Below, one piece after another: positions 54,344 to 63,376 of a stretch of 64,000 nt of DNA. This DNA comes from Candidatus Devosia phytovorans (GTDB taxonomy: Bacteria > Pseudomonadota > Alphaproteobacteria > Rhizobiales > Devosiaceae), in the NCBI GenBank assembly GCA_029202405.1, contig CP119312.1, positions 1,679,001-1,743,000 of the forward strand, given 5' to 3'. Each line of letters starts with the position of its first letter. Within the stretch, counting starts at the first letter, position 1. The translations under genes were made by a program, and so were the position numbers. A model generated the notes under the pieces. That model was not told where the DNA came from and ran no database searches. It saw only the letters and a list, made by a program, of their open reading frames with translations.

Positions 54344-54834
54344 TTGCTTTTCAGAGCCTTGAGAACAATTTGCGGGACGAAGGCGGAGATATCGCCGCCC
54401 ATTTCAGCGATCTGGCGCACCAATGTGGCCGAGATATGCCGCACCGGTGGGCTGGAGGGCAGGAAAACGGTCTGCAGGTCGGGCGCCATCTGGGCGTTCA
54501 TCCCCACCATCTGCATCTCATAATTATAGTCGGTGGTGTCGCGCAGGCCCCGGATGATCAGCTTGGCGCCGTTTTCGCGCGCCGCATTGACCATCAGGCC
54601 GGAGAAATCGACGATCCTGAATTCGGTATCGGTGCGCTTGCCGACCGGCGCCAGCACCTGTTCCAGGATGGCGATGCGATCCTCATGGGCGAAGAGCGGG
54701 TTTTTCTTGGTGGCGCTGATGCCGACGGCGACCACCAGCGTATCGACCAGTTTGCAGGCGCGCTCGATGACATCGAGATGACCATTGGTCAGCGGATCAA
54801 ACGAGCCCGGATAGAAGCCAACCAGCTTGCCCAA
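54340..54834 (-). CDS. coaD: Phosphopantetheine adenylyltransferase
   Basis: 164-residue enzyme of coenzyme A synthesis. Nucleotidyltransferase motif YPGSFDPLTNGHLDVIERA with the T/H-x-G-H pattern, then DYNYEMQMVGMNAQMAP and PPVRHISATLVRQIAEMGGDIS. The start is TTG at 54834 with AAGGAGG 5 bases upstream. Followed by the two cyclophilins. Confidence 0.95.
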   Translation of the reverse strand: MGKLVGFYPGSFDPLTNGHLDVIERACKLVDTLVVAVGISATKKNPLFAHEDRIAILEQVLAPVGKRTDTEFRIVDFSGLMVNAARENGAKLIIRGLRDTTDYNYEMQMVGMNAQMAPDLQTVFLPSSPPVRHISATLVRQIAEMGGDISAFVPQIVLKALKSK

Positions 54835-54881
54835 GGCGCCCTCCTTCTTGTTGTTGCATGGGTTTTGTCACGCGGGCGGGA

Positions 54882-55352
54882 TCAAGGCAAGGCGCGGTGG
54901 AAGACATCGAGGTCATCCTTGCCGACACCGGTCTCGATCAATATCCAGCCACGTCCCGCATAAAAATCGCGCATTCGCGGCTTGGCCGACAGATAGACCT
55001 CTTCAAAGCCAAGCCCCTTCAGCCGAGCGTGCAGCGCGACCATCAGTGCGTCTCCGATGCCCTTGCCTCGCACCTCGGGCTCAACCCAAAGAGCCGCGAG
55101 GCATGGGCTCAGGCGCGGGCGATCGGGAATATCGTCCATGACCGCCGTGACCGTACCAAGAAACTGCCCATCGACACTGGCCACCAGTGAAAAGGGAAAT
55201 CCTTCCGCGATCAGGATCTTGTCCAAGGCTTCGTCGACATCGGCCAGTGATCTGCCATCGGGTTCCCACCAGGCGCGCCAGATGCGGTCGGCGACCGTCG
55301 CGCGGTGTTTTGCTACGTCGCGTAGGTGGTCGATGCGATAATCGAGCGCCAT
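54882..55352 (-). CDS. GNAT-family N-acetyltransferase
   Basis: 156-residue acetyltransferase. Motif A: AALWVEPEVRGKGIGDALM. N-terminal YRIDHLRDVAKHRATVADRIW and the end MRDFYAGRGWILIETG. Start at 55352. Located 9 bases after the stop of LysE and likely expressed with it. Substrate unknown. Confidence 0.9.
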   Translation of the reverse strand: MALDYRIDHLRDVAKHRATVADRIWRAWWEPDGRSLADVDEALDKILIAEGFPFSLVASVDGQFLGTVTAVMDDIPDRPRLSPCLAALWVEPEVRGKGIGDALMVALHARLKGLGFEEVYLSAKPRMRDFYAGRGWILIETGVGKDDLDVFHRALP

Positions 55353-55360
55353 GTCTTGGC

Positions 55361-55981
55361 CTAGGCGCGCTTCTGCAGCGCCAGCCAGATGCCGCCGGCC
55401 ATCAGGATCAGGCCGGAAACGCGCGAGATCAGACGGACACGGGCGGTGCTGAGCAGGCCCCTCGCCTGCCCGGCCACGACGGCGTAGATCGCGTCGGTCG
55501 AGCCGGCGACGATCATGAAAAAGATACCAAGAAGCATGACCTGCGGGAAGGTCGGCTGGGTGACATCGACGAATTGCGGCAGGAAGGCCCCGAGAAAGAT
55601 CAGCGCCTTGGGGTTGGAGAGAATGACGAGAAAGCCCTCCATGGCCATGGCAAGCCGAGACTTGCTGCGCTCGGCCTGCGCCGTGCCCAGTTCGCCATTG
55701 CTGCGCCACATCTTCCAGCCGAGCCACACCAGATAGGCGGCACCGACCAGCTTGATCCAGTCGAAGGCCCAGCCCATGAAGGCCACCAGCGCCTGCATGC
55801 CGAGGGCGACCACCAGCGTCATGACAAGAAAACCCGCCTGCGTGCCGGCAACGATCGCCAGTCCTGCACCGGTGCCCCGCGCCAGTGCATTGGCGACAAT
55901 GACGGTGACCGTCGGGCCAGGCACGATGGCAAGCAGGAAACAGGCACCCAGATAGGGAATAAGTGTGACAGGATCGAACAT
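55361..55981 (-). CDS. LysE-family exporter
   Basis: 206-residue membrane protein with six helices of the LysE/RhtB amino-acid exporter family: IVPGPTVTVIVANALARGTGAGL near the start, GAAYLVWLGWKMWRS, then NPKALIFLGAFLPQFVD, the family's third motif. Substrate unknown (basic or small amino acids). Upstream gap of 241 bases. Confidence 0.92.
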   Translation of the reverse strand: MFDPVTLIPYLGACFLLAIVPGPTVTVIVANALARGTGAGLAIVAGTQAGFLVMTLVVALGMQALVAFMGWAFDWIKLVGAAYLVWLGWKMWRSNGELGTAQAERSKSRLAMAMEGFLVILSNPKALIFLGAFLPQFVDVTQPTFPQVMLLGIFFMIVAGSTDAIYAVVAGQARGLLSTARVRLISRVSGLILMAGGIWLALQKRA

Positions 55982-56222
55982 GGCGAAGACTCCTCACCCA
56001 AGACCAAGCCATCGGGCGAGAGAGTTGGCAAGGGGCGTGAACGTGCCACCACTGAGCTTGGCGCGACTCATTGGCTGCGCTAGGTTTGGTGAACAGGCTT
56101 GGCCCGCGCCTCCCCCCTCCAATGGGGAAGTATCGTTCATACAGGGTAGCGACATCATCGAACCATCTGTTCGAGCACGCGCATAAGGAGGGATTGCGTT
56201 TCCGGCTCGCAATGGAGGTTCC
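55982..56222. other. Intergenic region between LysE and the DnaB-like gene
   Basis: Divergent region, 241 bases. Contains a CCCTCC-AAT-GGGG-like block near 56112-56130 resembling short Rhizobiales repeats, and ATTGCG/CGCAAT (56193-56213) as a small hairpin just before the GGAGG (56214-56218) of the next gene. Confidence 0.4.
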
Positions 56223-56927
56223 ATGACGAAACCAACTACGCCGATTTACCAGCTCAAGCGCCAGGCAAAGCAATTGGCGCGCATTCAGGATATCCAGCAT
56301 GCCGAAGCCCTGGACATCATCGCCCGCCAACACGGCTTTTCCAGCTGGAGCCTGCTGGCCGCCCAACCCGATGCACCGACGCCATCGCTGCTATCCCGCC
56401 TGAGCCATGGCGATCTCTTGTTGCTGGGCGCCCGCCCAGGCCATGGCAAGACCCGGCTGGGCCTGCAGATGCTGCTCGACGCGGTCAGCGAAAGGCGACG
56501 GGCAGTTTTCTTCACACTCGAATATACCGAGCCCCAGGCCCGTGAACGCATAGCGAGGCTGGACACTGACGGATGTGGTAGCGCCATCGAGATCGTCACC
56601 ACGGACGACATAGAGGCCTTCCATATCATCCGCCATCTCCAGGACGCTGCGCCCGGCACCGTGGCCGTCATCGATTTCCTGCAGATCCTTGACCAAAAGC
56701 GCAGCAAGCCGGCCCTGTCCGAACAGTTGGCCGATTTGCGTCGCTTCGCCCAGGACGCCGGCGTCATCCTGGCGTTCATCGCCCAGATCGACCGCTCGTT
56801 CGACCCTCAGAGCAAGCCGGTGCCGGACCTGGGAGATATTCGCCTGCCCAATCCAGCCGATCTGGGCGTCTTCTCAAAAGCCTGCTTCCTGCAGGGTGAC
56901 GCCGTCCGGTTTGAAGCCCTCACCTGA
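56223..56927 (+). CDS. Mini DnaB-like RecA-fold ATPase with N-terminal helical motif
   Basis: 234 residues. A helical N-terminus (10-45, LKRQAKQLAR...ALDIIARQHGFSSW) like the helix motif found beside some glyoxalase-like proteins is joined to a DnaB/RecA-type core. That core holds Walker A GARPGHGKT (69-77), FTLEY with Glu100, Walker B VAVIDFLQIL (147-156), AQIDR (187-191) and a DLGDIRLPNPADL end. The DnaB N-terminal primase-binding domain is absent and the core is shortened. ATG with GGAGG 4 bases upstream. Role unknown; may act in repair or replisome control near gyrA. Confidence 0.78.
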   Translation: MTKPTTPIYQLKRQAKQLARIQDIQHAEALDIIARQHGFSSWSLLAAQPDAPTPSLLSRLSHGDLLLLGARPGHGKTRLGLQMLLDAVSERRRAVFFTLEYTEPQARERIARLDTDGCGSAIEIVTTDDIEAFHIIRHLQDAAPGTVAVIDFLQILDQKRSKPALSEQLADLRRFAQDAGVILAFIAQIDRSFDPQSKPVPDLGDIRLPNPADLGVFSKACFLQGDAVRFEALT

Positions 56928-56941
56928 CCCGCCAATAAAAA

Positions 56942-56959
56942 GGGGCGCTTTCGCGCCCC
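56942..56959. terminator. Bidirectional terminator
   Basis: GGGGCGC pairs with GCGCCCC across TTTC, with A-rich and T-rich flanks on each side. It lies between the convergent DnaB-like gene and gyrA. Confidence 0.85.
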
Positions 56960-56964
56960 CTTCC

Positions 56965-59730
56965 TTATTCCGTTGCCGGTGCTTCCGGCGGTGCCTCGGG
57001 ACCATCAGGCGCGTCGGGCACATCCTCGGCCTCGGGCTCGCTGATGTGTTCAACCGACATGACCTTCTCGCCCTCGGCGGTATCGAAGACGATGACGCCC
57101 TGCGAGCCACGGCTGACGATACGGATCGGCTTGTCGCCGCCGACCGGCAGGCGGATTGTCTGGCCGCCATCGCTGATCAGCATGATCTGGTCGCTGTCTT
57201 CCACCGGGAAGCTCGCGACGAGATTGCCATTGCGCTTGTTGACCGCCATGGCGACGATGCCCTTACCGCCACGGCCGGTGATCCGGTATTCGTGACTGGA
57301 GGTGCGCTTGCCATAGCCGTTTTCGGAAATGGTCAGGATGAATTGCTCCTGCGCGCCCATCTTGGCGTAGAGTTCCTGTTCCAGCTCTCCGGCCTCGACA
57401 CCGGCCTCGTCGGCTGCAGCCTCTTCCGTCTCGACCTCACCGCGCATGGCGCGGCTCCGCTTGAGATAGGCAGCCCGCTGCTCGGCTGTCGCCTCGGAGT
57501 GGTTGATCACCGCCATGGAGATGACGGTGTCGCCCTCGGCCAGCTGGATGCCGCGCACGCCCATGGAGTCGCGGCCCTTGAACAGGCGCACGTCGTCGGT
57601 GCGGAAGCGGATGGCCTGGCCGAGCGCCGTGGTCATCAGCACGTCGTCATTGACGCTGGCCGTCTCGACGCCGACGATCTGGTCACCCTCGTCGAGCTTC
57701 ATGGCAATCTTGCCGTTCTGGCGCACTTCGACAAAGTCGGCGAGCGAGTTGCGGCGCACGGTGCCGCGTGTCGTGGCAAACATGATGTCAAGGTTTGCCC
57801 AGCTGGTCTCGTCCTCGGGCAGCGGCATGATGGTGGTCAGGCGTTCGCCCTGCTCGAGCGGCAGGATGTTGATCAGCGCCTTGCCGCGCGCATTGGCCTG
57901 GGCCAGCGGCAGGCGCCAGACCTTGAGCTTGTAGGCAATGCCGCGGTCGGTGAAGAACAGCACCGGGGTATGGGTATTGGCAACGAAGAGGCGGGACACG
58001 AAGTCCTCGTCGCGCGTCGCCATGCCGGAACGACCCTTGCCGCCGCGGTTCTGCGAGCGATAGGTCGAAAGCGGCACGCGCTTGATATAGCCCTCGTGGC
58101 TCACGGTCACGACCATGTCCTCGCGGGCGATCAGATCCTCGTCGTCGAAGTCGCCGACCACGTCCGAAATTTCGGTGCGACGCGGCTGGCCGAACTGTTC
58201 CTTCACCTCGGTCAGTTCAGCGCGGATGATTTCCACCACGCGCTCGCGGCTGCGCAGGATTTCGAGATAGTCCTCGATCTCGGCGCCCAAACCGTTGAGT
58301 TCGTCGCCGATTTCGTCGCGACCCAGCGCCGTCAAACGAGCCAGGCGCAGTTCGAGGATGGCGCGGGCCTGTTCTTCCGAGAGATTGAACGTGCCGTCCT
58401 CGTTGATGCGATGGCGCGGATCGTCGATCAGGGCGATCAGCGGGGCCACGTCCTGGGCCGGCCAGCGGCGGGTCATCAACTGCTCGCGCGCCGTCGCCGG
58501 ATCGGGCGCGGTGCGGATCAGGGCGATGACTTCATCGATATTGGCCACGGCCACGGCGAGACCGACCAGGATATGGGCGCGATCGCGGGCCTTATTGAGG
58601 AGGAAGCGGGCGCGACGCGTCACCACTTCATGTCGGAAATCAATAAAGGCCGACAACATCTCGCGCAGGTTCATCAATTGCGGCTTGCCGCCATTGAGGG
58701 CGACGAAGTTGCAGCCGAAGGACGACTGCAGCGCGGTGAAGCGATAGAGCTGGTTGAGGACGACGTCGGGCAGCGCATCGCGCTTGATCTCGATGACGAC
58801 GCGCATGCCTTCGCGCGAGCTCTCGTCGCGCATGTCGGCAATGCCTTCGATACGCTTGTCGCGCACCAGTTCGGCGATCTTTTCGACCAGCGCTGCCTTG
58901 TTCACCTGATAGGGCAGCTCGGTGATGATGATGGCTTCGCGTTCCTTGCGGATTTCTTCGATCGCCACGCGGCCGCGAACGAGAATGGAGCCGCGGCCCG
59001 TCTCATAGGCAGAGCGAATCCCTGCACGGCCCAGGATGATGCCGCCGGTGGGGAAATCCGGGCCGGGCAGCACTTCGAGCAGCTCTTCTGTGGTCACCTG
59101 GTCATTGTCGAGCATCAGCAGCGATGCATCGATGGTCTCGGCCAGATTGTGGGTCGGCACGTTGGTCGCCATGCCCACGGCGATGCCGCTGCCGCCGTTG
59201 ACCAGCATGTTGGGGAAGCGCGCCGGCAGAACCGTCGGCTCGCGTTCGGAGCCGTCGTAGTTGTCGCGATAATTGACCGTATCCTTGTCGAGGTCATCGA
59301 GCAGGGAGTTGGTGATCTTTTGCATGCGCACTTCGGTATAGCGCATGGCCGCCGGCATATCGCCATCGACCGAACCGAAATTGCCCTGACCTTCGATGAG
59401 CAGCTCGCCCATGGAGAAGTCCTGCGCCATGCGCACCAGGGCCATGTAGACCGCGCTGTCGCCATGAGGATGATACTTACCGATCACGTCGCCAACGACA
59501 CGCGCCGACTTGCGGTAGGGCTTGTTGTATTCGTAGCCATTCTCGCTCATCGAGAACAGGATGCGCCGGTGCACGGGCTTGAGACCATCGCGCACGTCGG
59601 GCAGTGCGCGGCTCACGATCACGCTCATCGCATAATCGAGATACGACTTGCGCATCTCGTCGGTGATGGAGATCAGCGAAATGTCGGAGGGCGGCAGGTC
59701 GCCGGTACCGTTTTCAGGCGTATCGGTCAC
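56965..59730 (-). CDS. gyrA: DNA gyrase subunit A
   Basis: 921-residue type II topoisomerase subunit. Active Tyr131 in MPAAMRYTEVRM, QNRGGKG GyrA-box and the C-terminal beta-pinwheel repeats are present; the acidic, Pro-rich tail follows. In the quinolone region the equivalents of E. coli Ser83 and Asp87 are Ser92 and Met96 (GDSAVYMALVRM). The offset is fixed by the active Tyr (122 versus 131). Start GTG at 59730. No ribosome site is obvious. Confidence 0.97.
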   Translation of the reverse strand: MTDTPENGTGDLPPSDISLISITDEMRKSYLDYAMSVIVSRALPDVRDGLKPVHRRILFSMSENGYEYNKPYRKSARVVGDVIGKYHPHGDSAVYMALVRMAQDFSMGELLIEGQGNFGSVDGDMPAAMRYTEVRMQKITNSLLDDLDKDTVNYRDNYDGSEREPTVLPARFPNMLVNGGSGIAVGMATNVPTHNLAETIDASLLMLDNDQVTTEELLEVLPGPDFPTGGIILGRAGIRSAYETGRGSILVRGRVAIEEIRKEREAIIITELPYQVNKAALVEKIAELVRDKRIEGIADMRDESSREGMRVVIEIKRDALPDVVLNQLYRFTALQSSFGCNFVALNGGKPQLMNLREMLSAFIDFRHEVVTRRARFLLNKARDRAHILVGLAVAVANIDEVIALIRTAPDPATAREQLMTRRWPAQDVAPLIALIDDPRHRINEDGTFNLSEEQARAILELRLARLTALGRDEIGDELNGLGAEIEDYLEILRSRERVVEIIRAELTEVKEQFGQPRRTEISDVVGDFDDEDLIAREDMVVTVSHEGYIKRVPLSTYRSQNRGGKGRSGMATRDEDFVSRLFVANTHTPVLFFTDRGIAYKLKVWRLPLAQANARGKALINILPLEQGERLTTIMPLPEDETSWANLDIMFATTRGTVRRNSLADFVEVRQNGKIAMKLDEGDQIVGVETASVNDDVLMTTALGQAIRFRTDDVRLFKGRDSMGVRGIQLAEGDTVISMAVINHSEATAEQRAAYLKRSRAMRGEVETEEAAADEAGVEAGELEQELYAKMGAQEQFILTISENGYGKRTSSHEYRITGRGGKGIVAMAVNKRNGNLVASFPVEDSDQIMLISDGGQTIRLPVGGDKPIRIVSRGSQGVIVFDTAEGEKVMSVEHISEPEAEDVPDAPDGPEAPPEAPATE

Positions 59731-59817
59731 TGGGGTGATTCTTGGTTGGTTCGGTTCCCTGATAGATAGGCGATTTCACGGAAAAATGCGAATTTTGCAC
59801 GGCGGAAGCTGTGGAGA

Positions 59818-61047
59818 TCAGGCCGGGGCGATGTGCTTGCGGTTCATCTGGCGGAAACTGGGCACGGCCAGTGGCGTGAGCGTGGCGATCCCATAGAGCA
59901 TGGCGGTGATGCCAAGCGCCGTCGTTATGCCGAAGCCATCGACCAGCAGGCCTGCGTAAAGTCCGCCAAACGGGATCAGTGCCCAGCTCAGCGCGCCCAC
60001 GAGGGCCACAACCCGGCCCACCATGGCTTTCGGGATGCGTTCGAAGAGAATGGCGCTGATGATCGGGTTGATGAAGCCCGCAGCCGTGCCACCAATCAGC
60101 AGGACCACGACGATGACCGGCAGCGGCAGGTCGACGGCATAGACCCCCATGGCCAGCGGTCCGGCGCAGAGGAAGCCGACTGTATACAGCAGCAGGCGCG
60201 GCAGGCGATCGCCCCATGCAGCAGCCATGGCGGACCCCGCGATGGCCGATCCGGAAAACACCGCCAGCAGGATACCCACCCAGGTGACATCCAGGCCTTC
60301 TGTCCGCACCCAGACGGGCAGCAGCACCAGCGAATAGGCCTGGTCGAACAGATTGGTGAAGGCGATCATCAGCACGAGCCCGACCAGCACCGCATCCCGG
60401 CGCATGAAATGCCAGCCGTCGGCGAGATCGGCGCGATAGCTGGAGACGGGCTTTTCGGCCGCGGTCTCTGCCCGCGCATTGTCTCGCACGCCCAGAGCCA
60501 GCACCACGCCCGAGAGCAGGAAGCCAAGTGCATTGACCAGGAGCGCGGACCCCTCGCCCACAAAGGCGATCAGCGCGCCGGCGCTGGCCGCGCCCAGCGT
60601 ACCCGCCAGGCGTTCACCGGCGCTGACGACACCGGCGACCCGCTCCAGCGGCACGCCGGCAGCAGCAGCGACTGCGGGTACCAGGGATTGCTTCGAGGCA
60701 TCGGAGGGCGCGCGTAGCACGCCGATCACTGCAACGGCCGGCAAAAGCACCCAGATCGACAAAAGTCCGGCCCAGAACAGCAGCGGCACGACGGCAACGG
60801 CTATGGCCGAAACAAGATCGAACCAGACCGCAATCCGCCGCGCACCGATCCGGTCAATCAAGGGACCACCCAAAGCCTTGGCCACCACATAGGGCAGCAT
60901 TTCGGCAAAGCCGACCAGACCCGTCAGCACCGGGCTACCGGTCGTGGTCAGCACCAGCCAGGGGATAGCGATGGCCGAGAAGCGCGTGCCGGTAATGGAA
61001 AGGACGGTGGCTATGGCCAAGGCAATAAAGGGTCGACGCGACGTCAT
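59818..61047 (-). CDS. MFS transporter
   Basis: 409-residue major-facilitator exporter with 12 predicted helices, similar to macrolide/enterobactin-type efflux proteins: GTRFSAIAIPWLVLTTTGSP, LGGPLIDRIGARR, LRAPSDASKQSLVPAV. ATG overlaps the stop of the HTH gene (ATGA), so the regulator and exporter are co-expressed. Substrate unknown. Confidence 0.9.
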   Translation of the reverse strand: MTSRRPFIALAIATVLSITGTRFSAIAIPWLVLTTTGSPVLTGLVGFAEMLPYVVAKALGGPLIDRIGARRIAVWFDLVSAIAVAVVPLLFWAGLLSIWVLLPAVAVIGVLRAPSDASKQSLVPAVAAAAGVPLERVAGVVSAGERLAGTLGAASAGALIAFVGEGSALLVNALGFLLSGVVLALGVRDNARAETAAEKPVSSYRADLADGWHFMRRDAVLVGLVLMIAFTNLFDQAYSLVLLPVWVRTEGLDVTWVGILLAVFSGSAIAGSAMAAAWGDRLPRLLLYTVGFLCAGPLAMGVYAVDLPLPVIVVVLLIGGTAAGFINPIISAILFERIPKAMVGRVVALVGALSWALIPFGGLYAGLLVDGFGITTALGITAMLYGIATLTPLAVPSFRQMNRKHIAPA

Positions 61048-61643
61048 GGCTTGTCCTCGCTGACATGGGGCGCGGCATGCAGGATGATGGAAAAGGGGCG
61101 CGTGCCCTTGGGCAATTCGGAGCCGAGCGCCGGAGCGCTGGCGCCAGCCTCTTCGAGCAGGCCCAGGATCTTCTTGATCAGCACTTCTGCCTGCCCAGCC
61201 GTCAGCGCCATCGTATAGTCGCTGGCCGTCGAGGCGCTGCGCCATTCGGGAGCCAGCTCGGGATAGTTTGCGAGCGCCCCCTGCATCTGGGTGATCTGCC
61301 AGTTCAGCGCCGCCTGTCCAAAGGCCAGGCCCACTTCGAGCGCCTCGCCCTCTGCTTCCCTGGCCAGATAGTTGGTCACCTCATGGCGGGCGCGCCACCA
61401 CCGGTCGCGCGCATTGCCGCGTTCGGCATCCTCTTCGATGAAACCATGCAGCGCCAGTTGCCGCAGGTGATAGCTCGTCGCCCCCGAGTTGAGCCCGAGC
61501 CGTTCGGCCAGCCCCGACGCCGTGGCAGGCCCATCGATGCGCAGCAACCCCAGCATGCGCAGTCGCATCGGATGCGCCAGCGCCTTGAGGGCTGTGGGAT
61601 CGGGGGTGACGGTGGCAATCTTGCGCGGCTGAATGTCTGGCAT
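61044..61643 (-). CDS. ArsR-type winged-helix regulator of the MFS gene
   Basis: 199 residues. N-terminal HTH (ALKALAHPMRLRMLGLL, ATASGLAERLGLNSGATSYHLRQLALHGFI) and a long C-terminal ligand/dimer region without metal-binding Cys pairs. First gene of the regulator-MFS operon. A GCAAA-TG-TTTGC dyad upstream is a candidate operator for it. Confidence 0.9.
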   Translation of the reverse strand: MPDIQPRKIATVTPDPTALKALAHPMRLRMLGLLRIDGPATASGLAERLGLNSGATSYHLRQLALHGFIEEDAERGNARDRWWRARHEVTNYLAREAEGEALEVGLAFGQAALNWQITQMQGALANYPELAPEWRSASTASDYTMALTAGQAEVLIKKILGLLEEAGASAPALGSELPKGTRPFSIILHAAPHVSEDKP

Positions 61644-61674
61644 GGCCACAAACTAGATCCACAAAGCAATGTTT

Positions 61675-61686
61675 GCAAATGTTTGC
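61675..61686. promoter_or_regulatory. Dyad upstream of the ArsR-type gene
   Basis: GCAAA-TG-TTTGC, 32 bases before the regulator's ATG, set in a run where TGTTTGC occurs twice on the plus strand. A likely operator for autoregulation. Confidence 0.45.
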
Positions 61687-61766
61687 TTGCAATCAATTCA
61701 GGTCGCTATGCAGACGTCCAGTCTTTCAGGTTGAGCTCGCATGCCGACTGCAAGTCGACGCGGGAC

Positions 61767-62135
61767 TTAGCTCTTCGGATTCTGGATCAGCCTCACCAGC
61801 GTGCAGTCGGGATCGATCAGTGCGGCGACCGTACCACCCCAGGTCTCGACGCGCGGCGGGTGCAGCCTCGGCCAGCCGGTGCGCTGGTTGGGAATGCCGG
61901 CCGCGGCGCAGACGGCATAGAGGCTATCGAGATCGTCCACCCGCAGGCAACAACTGAACCAGCTCGTGGCCGGGTCGAGTTCGGGATGGGGAAAGAATTC
62001 GAGCTTGAGCAACCCGCGCGTCATGATCATCCAGCCGTCGTCGCGCCACTCCTGCACGAAACCGAGCTTGCTGTAGAAGGCGCTGGTGACGTCGAAATCA
62101 CGCGATGGCAGGTTGGGCGTGGCGTAGTCGGTCAT
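61767..62135 (-). CDS. VOC/bleomycin-resistance-like protein
   Basis: 122 residues in the glyoxalase/bleomycin-binding fold: LPSRDFDVTSAFYSKLGF, WMIMTRGLLKLEFFPHPELDP, GWPRLHPP, then VAALIDPDCTLVRLIQ. ATG at 62135 with GGAGGGGGA 7 bases upstream is preferred over one 18 bases earlier. Antibiotic-binding role is a family inference only; ligand unknown. Confidence 0.86.
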   Translation of the reverse strand: MTDYATPNLPSRDFDVTSAFYSKLGFVQEWRDDGWMIMTRGLLKLEFFPHPELDPATSWFSCCLRVDDLDSLYAVCAAAGIPNQRTGWPRLHPPRVETWGGTVAALIDPDCTLVRLIQNPKS

Positions 62136-62194
62136 GGCGGTGTCCCCCTCCATCCCAGTCTAGGAGAAATCCTTGGCTTAGGCTATGCAGCAGC

Positions 62195-62485
62195 ATGGCA
62201 GACACCTATCGGGCATGGCTCCGCGGCGCCGTGAAATGGCAGGACATCGCGGTCATCGACCTGCGCGACGTGGACGGCATTGGCAAGCGCCTGCAGTTGG
62301 CCGGCCTGCGCACCCTGGGCGAGATCGACAAGATGGATAGCGCGGCGCTTCTCGAACGCGAGGGCATGGGCGTCGGCCTGCTGCGGCGCGTCCGTGGCAT
62401 TATCCGCAGCTGCAAGGCCGAGGAGCGCCGTCGCAAGCCGGCGGCGCCCAAGCTCAGGATTCCAAAAGTGCGGTTGATGCCCTAG
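62195..62485 (+). CDS. Small helix-hairpin-helix-type protein
   Basis: 96 residues. The core IDLRDVDGIGKRLQLAGLRTLGEIDKMDSAALL resembles a helix-hairpin-helix of the kind found in TfoX C-termini and other nucleic-acid proteins. A basic tail (AEERRRKPAAPKLRIPKVR) follows. Start ATG 62195. Function unknown. Confidence 0.65.
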   Translation: MADTYRAWLRGAVKWQDIAVIDLRDVDGIGKRLQLAGLRTLGEIDKMDSAALLEREGMGVGLLRRVRGIIRSCKAEERRRKPAAPKLRIPKVRLMP

Positions 62486-62499
62486 ACGGCAGGCCTGGT

Positions 62500-62886
62500 T
62501 CAGCCGATTTCCTGCGCCACTTCCCAGACATGGCCGGCAGGATCTGCGAAAGCTGCGGTGCGGCGCCCCCATGGGCGGTCGATCGGACCGTTGAGGAGCG
62601 CAACACCCAGCCCTTCGAGCTCGGCACAGGTCGCATCGACATTCTCGACTTTGATGGTCAGCATCATGCGCACACCGGCGACAGCGGGCGCCACCGGGAT
62701 CGGCGTGACCAATTCCGGCCCTTGCGTCGCTTGCAGTAGATTGACGATCAACCCACCAAACCGGAGCACTTCAGAAACCGCGTCGGCGAACAGGGATTCT
62801 GCCTTGAACACCCGGTGATAGAAGGCCTTGGTGGCCGCGATGTCGTCGGCGAGCAGGGTAATGACTTCGATTTCATTGAGGGCCAC
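62500..62886 (-). CDS. VOC-family protein (glyoxalase-like)
   Basis: 128 residues starting GTG 62886 with GGAGG 7 bases upstream. Pattern ITLLADDIAATKAFYHRVF, then VENVDATCAELEGLGVALLNGP, and DRPWGRRTAAFADPAGHVWEVAQEIG, the second beta-alpha unit with the family's His and Glu. Ligand unknown. Confidence 0.87.
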   Translation of the reverse strand: MALNEIEVITLLADDIAATKAFYHRVFKAESLFADAVSEVLRFGGLIVNLLQATQGPELVTPIPVAPAVAGVRMMLTIKVENVDATCAELEGLGVALLNGPIDRPWGRRTAAFADPAGHVWEVAQEIG

Positions 62887-62971
62887 GGCGTTTCCTCCAC
62901 TTAGGTGCTGATCACCATAGACGATTTCAGCCGTCCTCGATCGACACGTCCGTGAAAGATTTCCGGCCCGC

Positions 62972-63376
62972 CTAGGCGGCCACGTCGAATTCGACGCGGG
63001 CCGCACCAATGCGGGAGTGGTTGCTGGAGGCCCATTCGATCAGATGGCCAAACGGCACGATGATCGACTCTCCCAGCGGGGTCAGCCGATATTCCACCGA
63101 CGGCGGCTTGGTGTCGAAGACCTTTCGCGCCACCATGCCATCGCGCTGCAGGTCACGCAGCGTCTGGGTCAGCATTTTCTGCGAGATATCGGGCACTTCG
63201 CGGCGCAGCTGGTTGAAGCGGCGCGGGCCGCTGGCCAGGGTCATCACCAGCAGCATGCTCCACTTGTCGGAAATCTTGTCGAGCACGCCGCGCACGGGGC
63301 AGTCGGGCGTCGACCCCTGGGCATTTTCGTTCCAGCGCTGCACGTAGAGGGCAGCTTCTTGGGCAGTGTTGCGCAT
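62972..63376 (-). CDS. HxlR-family transcription regulator
   Basis: 134 residues. The family's Cys28-type residue is in TPDCPVRGVLDKISDKWSML, then RRFNQLRREVPDISQKMLTQTLRDL and VEYRLTPLGESI. Divergent from the quinone reductase gene with 128 bases between, the same layout as ytfH-ytfG (qorB) in E. coli. Probable redox-responsive control. Confidence 0.92.
   Translation of the reverse strand: MRNTAQEAALYVQRWNENAQGSTPDCPVRGVLDKISDKWSMLLVMTLASGPRRFNQLRREVPDISQKMLTQTLRDLQRDGMVARKVFDTKPPSVEYRLTPLGESIIVPFGHLIEWASSNHSRIGAARVEFDVAA

Noticed and set aside
54882..56366. 494-codon minus-strand frame that would fuse the GNAT protein to a long N-terminus
   Set aside because: The upstream part lies over LysE and the intergenic region in another frame; the GNAT domain has its own ATG at 55352.
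56689..59769. Frame of 1026 codons on the plus strand opposite gyrA
   Set aside because: Shadow of gyrA; no start site or domain, and composition is that of antisense GC-rich sequence.
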